This document shows positions 18,416-28,177 of a stretch of 64,000 nt of DNA, piece by piece (positions within the stretch are counted from its first letter, which is position 1; every line of letters starts with the position of its first letter). Both the position numbers and the translations under genes were made by a program. A model generated the notes under the pieces. It ran no database searches. It worked only from the letters and a program-made list of their open reading frames with translations, and had not been told where the DNA came from. Origin of the DNA: Beijerinckia indica subsp. indica ATCC 9039 (GTDB lineage: Bacteria; Pseudomonadota; Alphaproteobacteria; Rhizobiales; Beijerinckiaceae); assembly GCF_000019845.1 (NCBI RefSeq), contig NC_010581.1, positions 2,175,501 through 2,239,500 of the forward strand, written 5' to 3'.

Positions 18416-19867
18416 ATGGTTTGGACGCGATTCCAGGCTTGGCCCCTGCAATCGGTTGAAACCATGCCTCGTTATCTCCTCGTCGCGCTGATCGTGGCCT
18501 GCGCTTCCTTCATGGAAAATCTCGACGCGACGGTCATTTCGACCGCATTGCCGGCGATCGCCGCCGATCTGCATGAAGATCCGATCGCGCTCAAGCTTGC
18601 CATGACGTCCTATCTTCTTTCACTCGCCGTCTTCATTCCGATTAGCGGCTGGGCCGCCGATCGGTTCGGCGCCCGCACGATTTTTTGCGCCGCGATCGTC
18701 GTCTTTACGCTGGGTTCGATTCTCTGCGGCTTTTCCGGCACCCTGCCGGAACTCATCGGCGCCCGTATCATTCAGGGCCTCGGCGGAGCCATGATGGTTC
18801 CGGTTGGCCGGCTGGTTCTCTTGCGCAGCGTGGAACGCGCCGATCTGGTCCGGGCTTTGTCCTATCTCATGGTCCCGGCCCTGCTTGGTCCTGTGACGGG
18901 GCCAATCGTTGGTGGTTTCATCACCACCTATTTCCACTGGCGGTGGATTTTCTGGATCAATGTGCCGATCGGCATCCTCGGCTTCACCCTCGCCATGATC
19001 TTCATCGAGAATATCCGCGAAGATGAGGCAAAACCGCTCGATCGCTCTGGTTTCCTGCTGTGCGGCCTGGGACTTGGCATGCTGATCTTCGGCTTTGCCG
19101 GCGCGGGGCGTGGACTGGTCTCCCCCTTGGCCATCGCCTTGCTCGCCGGCTGTGGTGGGCTTTGCCTCACGCTTTACGTTCGTCATGCAAAGCGGGTCGC
19201 CCATCCGCTGATCGATCTGCAACTCCTCGCCATTCCGACATTCCGCGCCAGCATTGTGGGTGGCTCGCTGTTTCGCATTGGCATTGGCTCACTGCCATTC
19301 CTTTTGCCCCTGATGCTCCAAATCGGCTTCGGAATGACCCCGTTCCAATCGGGCATGGTCACCTTCATCTCCTCCGTCGGCGCGCTTTTGATGAAGACAA
19401 CCGCGACCCCGATCCTGCGGCGCTTCGGATTTCGCTTCATCCTGATCTACGATGTCATCCTCAGCGCGATCATTCTCACCTCTTATGGATTTTTCACCGT
19501 CTCGACCCCCATGCTCGCGATGATGAGTCTGCTCCTCGCCGGCGGTTTTTTCCGCTCGCTGGCCTTCACCAGCATCAATGCCATTGCCTATGCCGATATC
19601 GATCATGACAGGATGAGCCAGGCGACGAGCTTTGCCTCAGTCGCACAGCAATTATCCCTCAGTATCGGCATCGCATTTGCCGCCGGCATTCTGCAGGGTT
19701 TGAGCTTTTTCCAGGCAGAGGGCGATCCCTTTACATTGGATAATTTCAAATGGGGTTTTATCGGCGTCGGTCTGATTTCAGCCGCATCCGTTTTCGTCTT
19801 TCGGACTCTCCCACAAGATGCTGGAGCGGAGCTTGCGAGCCGCCCACAGACGGAGAGCGCTGGCTAA
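18416..19867 (+). CDS. MFS drug exporter, EmrB/QacA (DHA2) type
   Basis: A 483-residue inner-membrane proton-coupled exporter with about 14 transmembrane helices. The motif LDATVISTALPAIAADL in helix 1 is characteristic of the 14-helix EmrB/QacA family. Motif A appears as GWAADRFGAR and motif C as GPVTGPIVGGF. Substrates are usually lipophilic or cationic drugs, but this one is unknown. No membrane-fusion partner or TetR/MarR regulator lies beside it. GGGGAGG sits close before the start at 18416; a shorter start at 18464 is possible. Confidence 0.9.
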   Translation: MVWTRFQAWPLQSVETMPRYLLVALIVACASFMENLDATVISTALPAIAADLHEDPIALKLAMTSYLLSLAVFIPISGWAADRFGARTIFCAAIVVFTLGSILCGFSGTLPELIGARIIQGLGGAMMVPVGRLVLLRSVERADLVRALSYLMVPALLGPVTGPIVGGFITTYFHWRWIFWINVPIGILGFTLAMIFIENIREDEAKPLDRSGFLLCGLGLGMLIFGFAGAGRGLVSPLAIALLAGCGGLCLTLYVRHAKRVAHPLIDLQLLAIPTFRASIVGGSLFRIGIGSLPFLLPLMLQIGFGMTPFQSGMVTFISSVGALLMKTTATPILRRFGFRFILIYDVILSAIILTSYGFFTVSTPMLAMMSLLLAGGFFRSLAFTSINAIAYADIDHDRMSQATSFASVAQQLSLSIGIAFAAGILQGLSFFQAEGDPFTLDNFKWGFIGVGLISAASVFVFRTLPQDAGAELASRPQTESAG

Positions 19868-20033
19868 CCCCGGGCCGTTCCCCATGGCAATTCTTTAGCG
19901 TTACGACCTCTAACAGAAAGACACCTTCTCTATCTCACCCAAGCAAGGGAAGATTGAACCTCTTTCTCACGGGCTGAATTTCCTATGATCTCTTGCTTCT
20001 TCGCGGAAGGCATTCGGGCAAAGGAGGACGAAC

Positions 20034-20468
20034 GTGAGCTTCCAAAGAATTCTCATCGCTGTGGATGATGATCCGATCGCCGCCCATGCAGCCGATGTCG
20101 GAATAGGATTGGCCCGCTCCCTTCAAGCCCAAGTGGCGCTCGTCCATAGCATTGATCCATCCCCGATTTTTACCCCGGAATCCGGGGTTGAAGCCACTGA
20201 ATTGGCCCTACGGGCCGCACAGGAGGGCGCACGTCTGATGGCGGATTTTCGCGCCAAATTACCAGCCGAAAGCCATGTTCTGCAATTTATCCCCCAGGGA
20301 GCTCCAGGCGATGAGATCGTCAGGGCGGCTAAGGAATGGGAGGCGGATCTGATCGTCGTCGGCAGCCATGGCCGGCGAGGTCTGACCCGCACCTTGGTTG
20401 GCAGCGTCGCCGAGGCCGTGATGCGCAAGTCTCCCTGCCCGATTCTCGTGGTGCGAGCCAAAGAGTGA
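20034..20468 (+). CDS. Universal stress protein UspA family
   Basis: A 144-residue single-domain Usp. It starts with ILIAVDDD and ends with the nucleotide-binding signature GSHGRRGLTRTLVGSVAEAVMRKS, the G-2x-G-9x-G(S/T) motif of ATP-binding members. The GTG start follows AAGGAGG at ideal spacing. It lies alone between the MFS exporter and the convergent rlmE gene. The role is presumably stress survival; nothing in the context narrows it. Confidence 0.92.
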   Translation: MSFQRILIAVDDDPIAAHAADVGIGLARSLQAQVALVHSIDPSPIFTPESGVEATELALRAAQEGARLMADFRAKLPAESHVLQFIPQGAPGDEIVRAAKEWEADLIVVGSHGRRGLTRTLVGSVAEAVMRKSPCPILVVRAKE

Positions 20469-20505
20469 CGACATCATCGATGAAGTGAGCGACTATTTGC
20501 GACGC

Positions 20506-21210
20506 TCAAGCCGAGGCCTTACCTCGAAATCCCGTGGCGAGCATATAAAGCTCCGAGGAATCGGCGCGGCTCGCTTGCGGCTTCACATGCCGCACGCTGG
20601 CAAATTCCTGTTTCAGCTTTGCGAGCAGGCTATTTTCTGTGCCGCCCTGCAAGACCTTGGCGAGAAAGCTGCCGCCCGGCGCCAGGATCGTGCTGGCGAA
20701 ATCCGCCGCCAATTCCACCAGGCCGACGATTCGCAAATGATCGGTCTTCTTATGGCCTGTCGCATTGGCCGCCATATCCGACAAGACGACATCCGCCTTC
20801 GCGCCGAGCCAATGTTCGAGCGTTTCGGGCGCGGCCGGATCGAGAAAATCCAGGACCTTGAATTCGGCGCCCGGCATGGGATCAACTTCCAGAAGGTCTA
20901 TGCCGATGACGCGCCCTTTCCCCTGCTCGCTCTGGACTTTGCGCACAGCGACTTGCGACCAGCCACCGGGTGCAGCGCCAAGATCGACGACTTTCTGCCC
21001 CGGTTTCAGAAAGGGATAGCGCTCGTCGATTTCGATGAGTTTATAGGCGGCGCGCGAGCGCATGCCCTCACGCTTGGCGCGAGCGACATAAGGATCGTTG
21101 AGCTGGCGCTCAAGCCAAAGCGTCGAGGACAAGGACCGCTTGCGTGCAGTCTTGACCCGCGTCTTCAGCGAGCGGCCGCCCTCGCGGCCAGAAGAAGAAA
21201 CATCGTTCAT
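20506..21210 (-). CDS. rlmE: 23S rRNA 2'-O-uridine methyltransferase RlmE (FtsJ/RrmJ)
   Basis: Methylates the 2'-O of U2552 in the A-loop of 23S rRNA during late 50S assembly. The 234-residue protein has SRAAYKL with the first catalytic Lys, the SAM motif [23 protein letters not shown] with the catalytic Asp, and FLAKVLQGG and SSELY for the remaining Lys and Glu of the K-D-K-E tetrad. An N-terminal basic extension of about 25 residues is common in alphaproteobacteria. It follows the ppx/gppA-like gene by about ten bases on the same strand, a pairing often seen in Hyphomicrobiales. Confidence 0.94.
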   Translation of the reverse strand: MNDVSSSGREGGRSLKTRVKTARKRSLSSTLWLERQLNDPYVARAKREGMRSRAAYKLIEIDERYPFLKPGQKVVDLGAAPGGWSQVAVRKVQSEQGKGRVIGIDLLEVDPMPGAEFKVLDFLDPAAPETLEHWLGAKADVVLSDMAANATGHKKTDHLRIVGLVELAADFASTILAPGGSFLAKVLQGGTENSLLAKLKQEFASVRHVKPQASRADSSELYMLATGFRGKASA

Positions 21211-21220
21211 GGAGGAGGCT

Positions 21221-22357
21221 TTAGCGCCCTTCCGTCCCGGCGTGCAACCGGTCCGCGTTAATCATTTGCATCAAAATGCCTTCGCGCAGACCACGGTCGG
21301 CAATGCGCACGCGCTCGGCCGGAAAAGCCCGGCGGATCGCCTCGAGAATGGCGCAGCCGGCCAATACCAGATCAGCGCGGCCGAGACCGATACAACCATT
21401 GGCCGCGCGTTCATCGTAGCTCATGCCGCGCAGGCGCAAGATGGCATGATCGACTTCGTAACTGGTCATCCACAGGCCATCGACGCGCCGCCGGTCGTAA
21501 CGGGAAAGGCCAAGATAGACGCCGGCAATCGTCGTCACCGTGCCGGATGTGCCGAGCAGATGGAAATTGCGGCAGCGATGCTCCGTGCCGACCTTTTCCA
21601 CAAAATGGGCCAGTTGCTCGCCGACATAATCGACCATCGCCTCGAAAGTGCGATCGGACACGTCGAGACCGCCGAATTTTTCCGCCAGCGTCACCACGCC
21701 GAGCTTGAGTGAGGTCCAGAACCGGACCCGCTCGCGCAGGCTCTCATCGAGAGCCTTGGCGCCTTCCGATGCATTCTCGCGCTCGCGACCGAGCCAGACG
21801 ACCTCGGAGGATCCACCGCCTATATCGAAAAGCAGGACACCTTCAGCCGAGGCATCGGCGAGCGAGGCCGATCCTGCGGCCGCAAGATGGGCTTCCGTCT
21901 CACGATCGACGACTTCTAGATCGAGACCAGTCAAAGCCCGCGCCTGTTCGAGGAAGGCGGCGCCATTTTCAGCCGAGCGGCAGGCTTCCGTCGCAATGAG
22001 GCGCGCGCGGGTCACGCCCCGAGCCACCATCTTGTCGCGGCAGATTTCCAGCGCTTCCAAGGTCCGATCAATCGCCGCCTGTCCCAATTGACCCGTGCGC
22101 GAGAGCCCCTCGCCAAGGCGGACGATGCGGGAGAAGGAATCGACGACGCGGAAACCGCCCTGACAAGCGGCATTCAAGGTCGGCTTCGCGATCAACAAGC
22201 GGCAATTATTGGTGCCGAGATCGAGTGCGGCATAAATGGGGTTCCGCGCCGGACGCGGCGGCAATGAAGCAAGGGAGCCAAGCGGCAAGGGTGGATTCAT
22301 GAATCCATTGCCGCTTCGTGTTCGGCTCTTACCATTGGCACCTTGAATCGTCTGCAT
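21221..22357 (-). CDS. Ppx/GppA family phosphatase
   Basis: A 378-residue member of the exopolyphosphatase/guanosine pentaphosphate phosphatase family, with the actin-like ATPase fold. It has the P-loop-like [24 protein letters not shown], and the second phosphate-binding loop [12 protein letters not shown]. It lacks the C-terminal HD-like domain of long Ppx proteins, matching the short rhizobial form. Polyphosphate or pppGpp hydrolysis cannot be distinguished from sequence. The ATG at 22357 is preceded by AAGGA, and rlmE follows immediately. Confidence 0.9.
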   Translation of the reverse strand: MQTIQGANGKSRTRSGNGFMNPPLPLGSLASLPPRPARNPIYAALDLGTNNCRLLIAKPTLNAACQGGFRVVDSFSRIVRLGEGLSRTGQLGQAAIDRTLEALEICRDKMVARGVTRARLIATEACRSAENGAAFLEQARALTGLDLEVVDRETEAHLAAAGSASLADASAEGVLLFDIGGGSSEVVWLGRERENASEGAKALDESLRERVRFWTSLKLGVVTLAEKFGGLDVSDRTFEAMVDYVGEQLAHFVEKVGTEHRCRNFHLLGTSGTVTTIAGVYLGLSRYDRRRVDGLWMTSYEVDHAILRLRGMSYDERAANGCIGLGRADLVLAGCAILEAIRRAFPAERVRIADRGLREGILMQMINADRLHAGTEGR

Positions 22358-22616
22358 CGCGTCCTTGCCGTCATGATTCGGCGCCTGGTTCCCAATATGC
22401 CACTCGACCGGGCGTACCCCTACCTTTCGAAGAAGCGGCGCTCTGTCGCGGCCTATCTTTCTACGAATGTAACAATCGGTTTAGAAATCGCCAAGCGACT
22501 CGTTCTCCTCTTTTTGCAATATGTAAACGGCGATAGCTTAGTTCTCTCCGACGCCGTTTGAAAAGAAAAACCTTATCCGCGCTGGGGCCGAATATGCCCA
22601 TGTCTTTTGCCTGTCG

Positions 22617-23297
22617 TCAGGGCGGACCGATTAGACTGGCGACAATTTCTCGAAGGGGAGGAAGAATCTCTTCCTCGAACCACGGATTGCGCTTGAGCCA
22701 GCCGCTATTACGCCAGGAGGGATGCGGCAAGGCAACGATGCGCGGCGAGGCAGGAGAGAGCTCAGCACCCCGCCGGATGATGTCGTCCACCCGCAGATTT
22801 TTGGGCAAGGGGCGCCCAAGCCGCGCGAAATGATAGTCCTGGGCATAGCGGCCGATCGCCAGAATCATTTCGATTTGCGGCATCAGCCCAAACAGGCCGT
22901 CGTGCCAAGTCTGGCGGCATTCCGGTCTTGGAGGCAAATCACCTTTTTTCGCGTCATGACCCGGAAAGCAAAAACCCATGGGCACAATGGCGATCCGCGC
23001 TTCATCATAGAAAATATCGCGGCCGACGCCCATCCAGCCGCGCAAACGGTCGCCCGAAGCATCATTGAAGGAAAGGCCGGTCTGATGCACGCGCACCCCA
23101 GGCGCCTGGCTGGCGATCAAAAGCCTTGCCGTTGAGGAAACCCGCAGCACTGGGCGCGGCGGATGCGGCAAAGGCAGTTTCAGCGGCTGGTCGCGGCAAA
23201 GCGTGCAGGCACGGATCGACGCCGCATAGGCCGCCAGTTCATCGCTCACGAAAGATCCATCGATTAGAGCCGGGGAAGGCATGGCATCCGTCATCAT
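22617..23297 (-). CDS. Uracil-DNA glycosylase family protein
   Basis: A 226-residue protein of the uracil-DNA glycosylase superfamily, presumably in base-excision repair. Evidence: ACTLCRDQ (two Cys of a putative Fe-S or zinc site), the LLIASQAPGVRVHQTG loop resembling the catalytic water-activating motif of family 4/5-like enzymes, FNDASGDRLR, and ALPHPSWRN resembling the HPS DNA-intercalation motif. Compared with family 4 enzymes (GEAPG) the sequence reads SQAPG, so the catalytic acid is replaced by Gln; activity on uracil is not certain. It stands alone, with a hairpin at 22525-22559 downstream that may terminate it. Confidence 0.82.
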   Translation of the reverse strand: MMTDAMPSPALIDGSFVSDELAAYAASIRACTLCRDQPLKLPLPHPPRPVLRVSSTARLLIASQAPGVRVHQTGLSFNDASGDRLRGWMGVGRDIFYDEARIAIVPMGFCFPGHDAKKGDLPPRPECRQTWHDGLFGLMPQIEMILAIGRYAQDYHFARLGRPLPKNLRVDDIIRRGAELSPASPRIVALPHPSWRNSGWLKRNPWFEEEILPPLREIVASLIGPP

Positions 23298-23542
23298 GGT
23301 CCCTGAAAGGGCCGTTCGTCAAAAAAAGCACCGCCACACAAAAGTCGTGCAATCCGGCCTCGCGTCAGGTCCAGAGATTAGAGTCCTTTCCATGGTCACG
23401 ATGACTGGTCGAGACGCACGGCCAAAAGGGAGATGGGAATTATTTTAATTAAATCAAAGTATTATATCGAGTTTCTTGTTCATTTTTTTCATCCATCGTC
23501 ACAACAGCTCGTGGGCAATGGTATCAGCCGGTTTTTTCAAGA

Positions 23543-25327
23543 ATGAGTGCAATTGTCGCAAACTCTCTCCGGGAAAGGCCTTTCGCGGCAAATCATTTTG
23601 CCGCGCCGCAGGATGAAGGAAAGCCACGACAAGAGGGGAGCGAGCCAAAGCAGGCGGATGAGCCCTACGCTTCCAAGCCCGATGCCCCTTCGATCGCCGA
23701 TCCCGGCATCAGGTCCGGTTCTCCAACTGGCCTTGGAAGTGGATCTGGAGAACAGACATTCGCCCTGGAGCTGGCTCAGACCTATGCGCGCAAACGCTTG
23801 GCGTCGCTCCCACTGCTCGCTGGTTTGGATTGTCTCCTGGCGGCTGTCGGCCTTGCCTGGCTCGATGGCGCGCTTGTGGCCGGCTGGCTCGGCTTCAATC
23901 TCCTGGGCCTCACGCTCGTTTACCACCTGCTCACTCGTTTTCTGACACCGTCAGACGTTCATTGCCCAACGCCAAGCGAGCTCAAGACTTGGCAAACCGG
24001 CTTCGTGCTCGGTGAAGGGCTCCACGGCCTCGTCTGGGGTCTGTTCATCGGCCTGATCGTCGAGGCCGGTGGCGAACCGGCTTTGACCATCGGCCTCGTC
24101 TTCGCTTTGGCGATTGGCGCCACAAACCTGCGGCTCACCGCCCCCATCCCCGCCTGCGTCTTCGGCCCCCTGCTGCCGATGGCCACAGCTATCGCGATCA
24201 TTTCGCGTCTCACGATCGTGAGCCAGCAAGCGATGCCTCTCGCGGGTCTCGCAAGTGCGGTGCTGCTCTATTTTTTAGTAACCGCGCAAAAGATCCGCGC
24301 TGGCGTCCTCGAAAAGCTCACAATCCAAAACGAAAAAGACGAATTGATCACCGAGCTCGAACAGGCACGAGTCAACAGTGATCTCGCTCGCCGCCGTGCC
24401 GAGGAAGCCAATCTCGCCAAATCCCGCTTTCTGGCGACGATGAGCCATGAATTACGAACGCCGCTCAATGCCATTCTCGGATTTTCGGAAGTCATGAAGG
24501 GCGAATTGTTCGGCGCCCATGTCATTTCCTCCTACAAGGATTACTCGAACGACATTCATGCGAGTGGCCAGCATCTTTTGACCTTGATCAATGAAATCCT
24601 CGACCTCTCCCGCATCGAGGCGGGCCATCTGGAACTCCGGGATGATTGCGTGGCCCTCGCACATGTCGTCGATGACTGCCGGCATCTTCTTGCACTGAAA
24701 GCCAAGAAACGCGGTCTCACGATCGAGGAGCATGTGGAACCCGATCTGCCCCGGTTGCGCGCCGATGAACGCGCGCTGCGGCAGGTCGCGCTCAATCTTC
24801 TCACCAATGCGGTCAAATTCACGCCCCCCGGCGGCTGGATCAAGATCAAGATCGGCTGGACGGCGAACGGAGGCCAATATGTCTCCATCCACGATTCAGG
24901 ACCCGGTATTCCTGAAGAGGAAATGCCGATCGTGATGTCTTCCTTTGGACGCGGCACCCTCGCTCAAAAAAACGCCCTGGAAGGCTCGGGTCTCGGCCTG
25001 CCAATTGTCAAAGGCCTCGTCGACTTGCACAATGGAACATTCAGCCTGAAATCCCGTCTCCACGAGGGCACGGAGGCCATTGTCGTCCTGCCGGCCGAAC
25101 GTGTGCTAGCGGCCAATGCCGCTCCTTCTGTCGTCCCTTTGACCGTTTCCACCCCCACGCGGTTGGCAACCGAGTCGATAGGCGACGCATCTACGCCCAA
25201 TCCCTCGCTCGATGGACTAACCCTCAACGATTTCGCCTTGGACAAACAAGCCTTGAACGACCTCGTCCTCGATCATTTCAACCGGGACCATCTCGACCGC
25301 GCTTGTCCGCCACGTTCCGCGGCCTGA
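23543..25327 (+). CDS. Membrane sensor histidine kinase, DivJ/PleC/PdhS-like
   Basis: A 594-residue kinase. Residues about 1-65 are soluble and low-complexity, about 75-250 hold five or six transmembrane helices, then comes a short coiled coil (about 255-285). The HisKA H-box MSHELRTPLNAILGFSEVM (His302) follows, then a HATPase domain with N-box LLTNAVKF, G1 DSGPGIP and GSGLGLPIVK. The segments DIHASGQHLLTLINEILDLSRIEAG and SFGRG are typical of the alphaproteobacterial cell-cycle kinases that act on DivK. After the kinase core a tail at about 555-585 shows a degenerate five-residue leucine periodicity. No response regulator is adjacent. The signal sensed is unknown. Confidence 0.88.
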   Translation: MSAIVANSLRERPFAANHFAAPQDEGKPRQEGSEPKQADEPYASKPDAPSIADPGIRSGSPTGLGSGSGEQTFALELAQTYARKRLASLPLLAGLDCLLAAVGLAWLDGALVAGWLGFNLLGLTLVYHLLTRFLTPSDVHCPTPSELKTWQTGFVLGEGLHGLVWGLFIGLIVEAGGEPALTIGLVFALAIGATNLRLTAPIPACVFGPLLPMATAIAIISRLTIVSQQAMPLAGLASAVLLYFLVTAQKIRAGVLEKLTIQNEKDELITELEQARVNSDLARRRAEEANLAKSRFLATMSHELRTPLNAILGFSEVMKGELFGAHVISSYKDYSNDIHASGQHLLTLINEILDLSRIEAGHLELRDDCVALAHVVDDCRHLLALKAKKRGLTIEEHVEPDLPRLRADERALRQVALNLLTNAVKFTPPGGWIKIKIGWTANGGQYVSIHDSGPGIPEEEMPIVMSSFGRGTLAQKNALEGSGLGLPIVKGLVDLHNGTFSLKSRLHEGTEAIVVLPAERVLAANAAPSVVPLTVSTPTRLATESIGDASTPNPSLDGLTLNDFALDKQALNDLVLDHFNRDHLDRACPPRSAA

Positions 25328-25480
25328 TCTCTCAAGCCTTTTTCTTGCCCTTCTTCCCGGAAAGGGCTCCAAAGGCTGATCGCCCGCCGCCTGAATTGAT
25401 GCTACCAAAGGTCGCTCTTCCTGATCATGGAACGCACACCAGATTCGGCTTTCGGCATCCACCTGCTGCAGGGGAAATGA

Positions 25481-27025
25481 ATGCGGCCTGTTCGAGGTTT
25501 TATTCTTCTCGCGACAATTTCGCTTCTCTTCACCCTCCCCTTGACCTTTCCTTCCTCGGCTAGGGCTGAACAAACGGTCCCAATCCCGCGCGCGGAAACC
25601 GAACAGACCAAGGATACCACGCCGCCGCATCCCCTGCCCGCTCCGGTTACGACGACCCATACGCTCGATCTGCCCGGACGCAGCCTGAATTTTCAGGCCA
25701 TAGCCGGAGCGATCAAACTTTCCGACGCGCAAAGCGGCACACCAGAAGCCGACATTGGTTTTACCGCCTTCCTCCTCAACGGCCAGGAAGCGTCACAGCG
25801 CCCCATCGTGCTGGTCTTTAACGGCGGGCCGGGAGCTTCTTCCGGCTGGCTTAATCTCGGCGCGCTCGGACCGTGGCGGCTCAAAGCCGACGCTCCTCTT
25901 CTTGCGCCCTCACAACCGCCCATGCTCGTGCCCAATGCCGAGACCTGGCTCGATTTCGCCGATCTCGTCTTTTTCGATCCGCCCGGCACCGGCTACAGCC
26001 GGCTTTACGGCAAGGATGACGAAGCCCGGCGGAGCTTTTTTTCCGTCAATGGCGACATCAGCGCCTTGAGCGTCGCCATTCGCAAATGGCTGGCCGAGCA
26101 TGATCGTCTCGCCAGTCCGAAATTCATCGTCGGTGAGAGTTATGGTGGATTTCGCGCGCCCAAACTCGCCCGTCGCCTGCAAGAAACAGAAGGCATCGGC
26201 GTTTCGGGCCTCATCATGATCTCGCCTGTCCTCGATTTCAGTTGGTTCGAGGGCGCCAATAATCCCCTCATCGCGGTCGCGCGACTGCCATCGCTCACCG
26301 CCACCGCGCGCGGACTCGATGGAGGCGCGAGCCGAGCCGATCTCGCCGATGTGGAAGCCTATGCAAGCGGCCCCTATCTCGTCGATCTCCTGCGCGGCGA
26401 ACGCGATCCCGCCGCGCTCGACCGGCTGGCGGCCAAGGTTTCCGCATTCACCAAGCTCGATCCCACTCTGGTGCGTCGGCTCGGCGGCCGTATCGATCTT
26501 GCGACGCTCTCACGTGAGCGCAAGCGCGATGAAGGCAAAGTCGCAAGCCTCTATGACGCACGCATTCTCGGCTATGATCCTGATCCCCATCAGGCCTCGA
26601 GCGATTATGCCGATCCAATCCTGGACGCTTTGCGCGCACCTCTCGCCAGCGCCATGGCGGATCTCATCGCGCATCGCTTGAACTGGCCGATCGAGGCTCG
26701 CTATGAAATTCTCAACGACAATGTCAATCGGCAATGGAATTGGAACCCGGATCGGGGCCATGCCCATGCCCAGGCGGAATCCTTAAGCGACCTCAAACAT
26801 GTGATGGCGCTCGATCCGCGCCTGCGCGTGCTGGTCATCCATGGATTGAGCGATATTGTAACGCCCTATTTCGCCTCGAAACTTCTGCTCGACCAAGTCG
26901 CACCCATGGGCGATCCTGATCGCCTGCGTTTGTCGGTCTATCCAGGCGGCCACATGCTCTATCTCGAAGAGACGAGCCGAGCGAAATTGCGCGAGGATGC
27001 GGCCAAGCTGATCACCGGTCCCTGA
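25481..27025 (+). CDS. Secreted S10-family serine carboxypeptidase
   Basis: A 514-residue alpha/beta-hydrolase of peptidase family S10. An N-terminal signal peptide ends near residue 29 (SSARA). Family motifs are NGGPGASS (oxyanion and substrate carboxylate recognition), GESYGG with catalytic Ser220, Asp458 in GLSDIVTP, and His491 in YPGGHMLY. It should trim C-terminal residues from peptides in the periplasm at acidic pH. S10 peptidases are scattered in bacteria. The gene is monocistronic as far as visible, and the start at 25481 follows AGGGGAA. Confidence 0.92.
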   Translation: MRPVRGFILLATISLLFTLPLTFPSSARAEQTVPIPRAETEQTKDTTPPHPLPAPVTTTHTLDLPGRSLNFQAIAGAIKLSDAQSGTPEADIGFTAFLLNGQEASQRPIVLVFNGGPGASSGWLNLGALGPWRLKADAPLLAPSQPPMLVPNAETWLDFADLVFFDPPGTGYSRLYGKDDEARRSFFSVNGDISALSVAIRKWLAEHDRLASPKFIVGESYGGFRAPKLARRLQETEGIGVSGLIMISPVLDFSWFEGANNPLIAVARLPSLTATARGLDGGASRADLADVEAYASGPYLVDLLRGERDPAALDRLAAKVSAFTKLDPTLVRRLGGRIDLATLSRERKRDEGKVASLYDARILGYDPDPHQASSDYADPILDALRAPLASAMADLIAHRLNWPIEARYEILNDNVNRQWNWNPDRGHAHAQAESLSDLKHVMALDPRLRVLVIHGLSDIVTPYFASKLLLDQVAPMGDPDRLRLSVYPGGHMLYLEETSRAKLREDAAKLITGP

Positions 27026-27095
27026 AGGTCCCGCTTCCACCCGAAGATCCAAGTCGAAAAATCCGGGAACGGAGCGATTTAGCGCGACAGGCTGA

Positions 27096-27263
27096 TTATT
27101 CCTCAGCGTCAGTGAAGAGGATCACCTCATCCGGCAAGCCGAGAGTCACGCTCTTCTCGAGATTGACTCCGGCCACACGCGCGAAGGCACCATCACCTTC
27201 GAGGAGGACCACAGCCTCGGCCGGCATCGACTGCAGCAATTCGATCAATTGATTGACGGTCAT
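27096..27263 (-). CDS. Small hypothetical protein
   Basis: A 55-residue acidic protein starting MTVNQLIELLQSMPAEA, with a helix then two strands ending ILFTDAEE. The ATG at 27263 has AGGAA upstream with good spacing, better than a longer start at 27371 that would add Cys/His-rich residues without a site. Similar short helix-strand proteins beginning MTV.ELI..L..MP.DA are known from phage and bacterial genomes without assigned function. It overlaps nothing and is convergent with the peptidase gene. Confidence 0.55.
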   Translation of the reverse strand: MTVNQLIELLQSMPAEAVVLLEGDGAFARVAGVNLEKSVTLGLPDEVILFTDAEE

Positions 27264-27534
27264 CACGGGTTCCTGCTGGCGCAGCCCATCCAGGGCAGGA
27301 CATTTATAGCAAATTTCATGAAAGCCTGAAGCGGCCAACACCGATCCCCAATGCCTCGGCGCGCCCGTCAAATCAAGAATCAGAACCAGTAGATTTCTAT
27401 CATTTACATTTTATCGCTTAGGCTTCACGGGTAACTTTCTCCTCGACGGCCAATCGAGCGGGACACGCGACAGCGCGAGATCCCCTCGACTGGCCAGCCT
27501 CAAGCCGAAAATATTCGGCCCGCGGCAGGAGACC

Positions 27535-28137
27535 ATGATGCCAAAAGTTCTCGTTCTTTATTATTCTTCCTATGGCCATATCGAGACGATGGCGGAAGCC
27601 GTCGCAGAAGGCGCGCGGGCGGCGGGCGCTGAGGCCGATGTGAAACGCGTGCCGGAGCTGGTGCCGGAGCCGGTCGCCAAAGCGCATTTCTTCAAGCTTG
27701 ACCAAGGCGCACCCATCGCGACGCCCGAAGACCTCGTCAATTATGACGCGATCATCATCGGCGCCCCGACCCGCTTCGGACGCCTGCCCGCGCAAATGGC
27801 TAATTTCTGGGATATGACCGGCGGTCTGTGGCTGAAGGGTGCCCTGATTGGCAAGGTGGGCGCAGCCTTTACCTCGACCGCTGTGCAGCATGGCGGCCAG
27901 GAAACCACGCTCTATTCCTTGCTCACGAACCTGATCCATCACGGCATGGTCGTCGCCGGCCTTCCTTATAGTTTTGCCGGCCAGATGAATATGAACGAAA
28001 TCACCGGCGGCTCACCCTATGGCGCGACGACGATCGCCAATGGCGACGGATCGCGCGCGGTCAGCGCCAATGAACAAGAAGGCGCGAAATTCCTCGGCCG
28101 GCATGTGGCGGAAATCGCCCAGAAGCTGAACGCCTGA
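27535..28137 (+). CDS. wrbA: NAD(P)H:quinone oxidoreductase WrbA
   Basis: A flavodoxin-like FMN enzyme doing two-electron reduction of quinones, limiting semiquinone stress. The 200-residue length is exact for the family. It shows the FMN phosphate loop [15 protein letters not shown], the GAPTRFG segment, the [13 protein letters not shown] loop and the late SPYGATTIA, all WrbA hallmarks. The start is one of two tandem ATGs after CAGGAGA. It is followed 40 bases later by the YceI/cytochrome b561 cluster on the same strand and may be co-transcribed with it. Confidence 0.95.
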
Positions 28138-28177
28138 TCCAACCTCTTCTTTTCTTCTTCCAAACGAGTCACCTCTG

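Noticed and set aside
22525..22559. Hairpin AAACGGCG/CGCCGTTT as a terminator feature
   Set aside because: Long 19-base loop and no T-run; mentioned only with the UDG gene.
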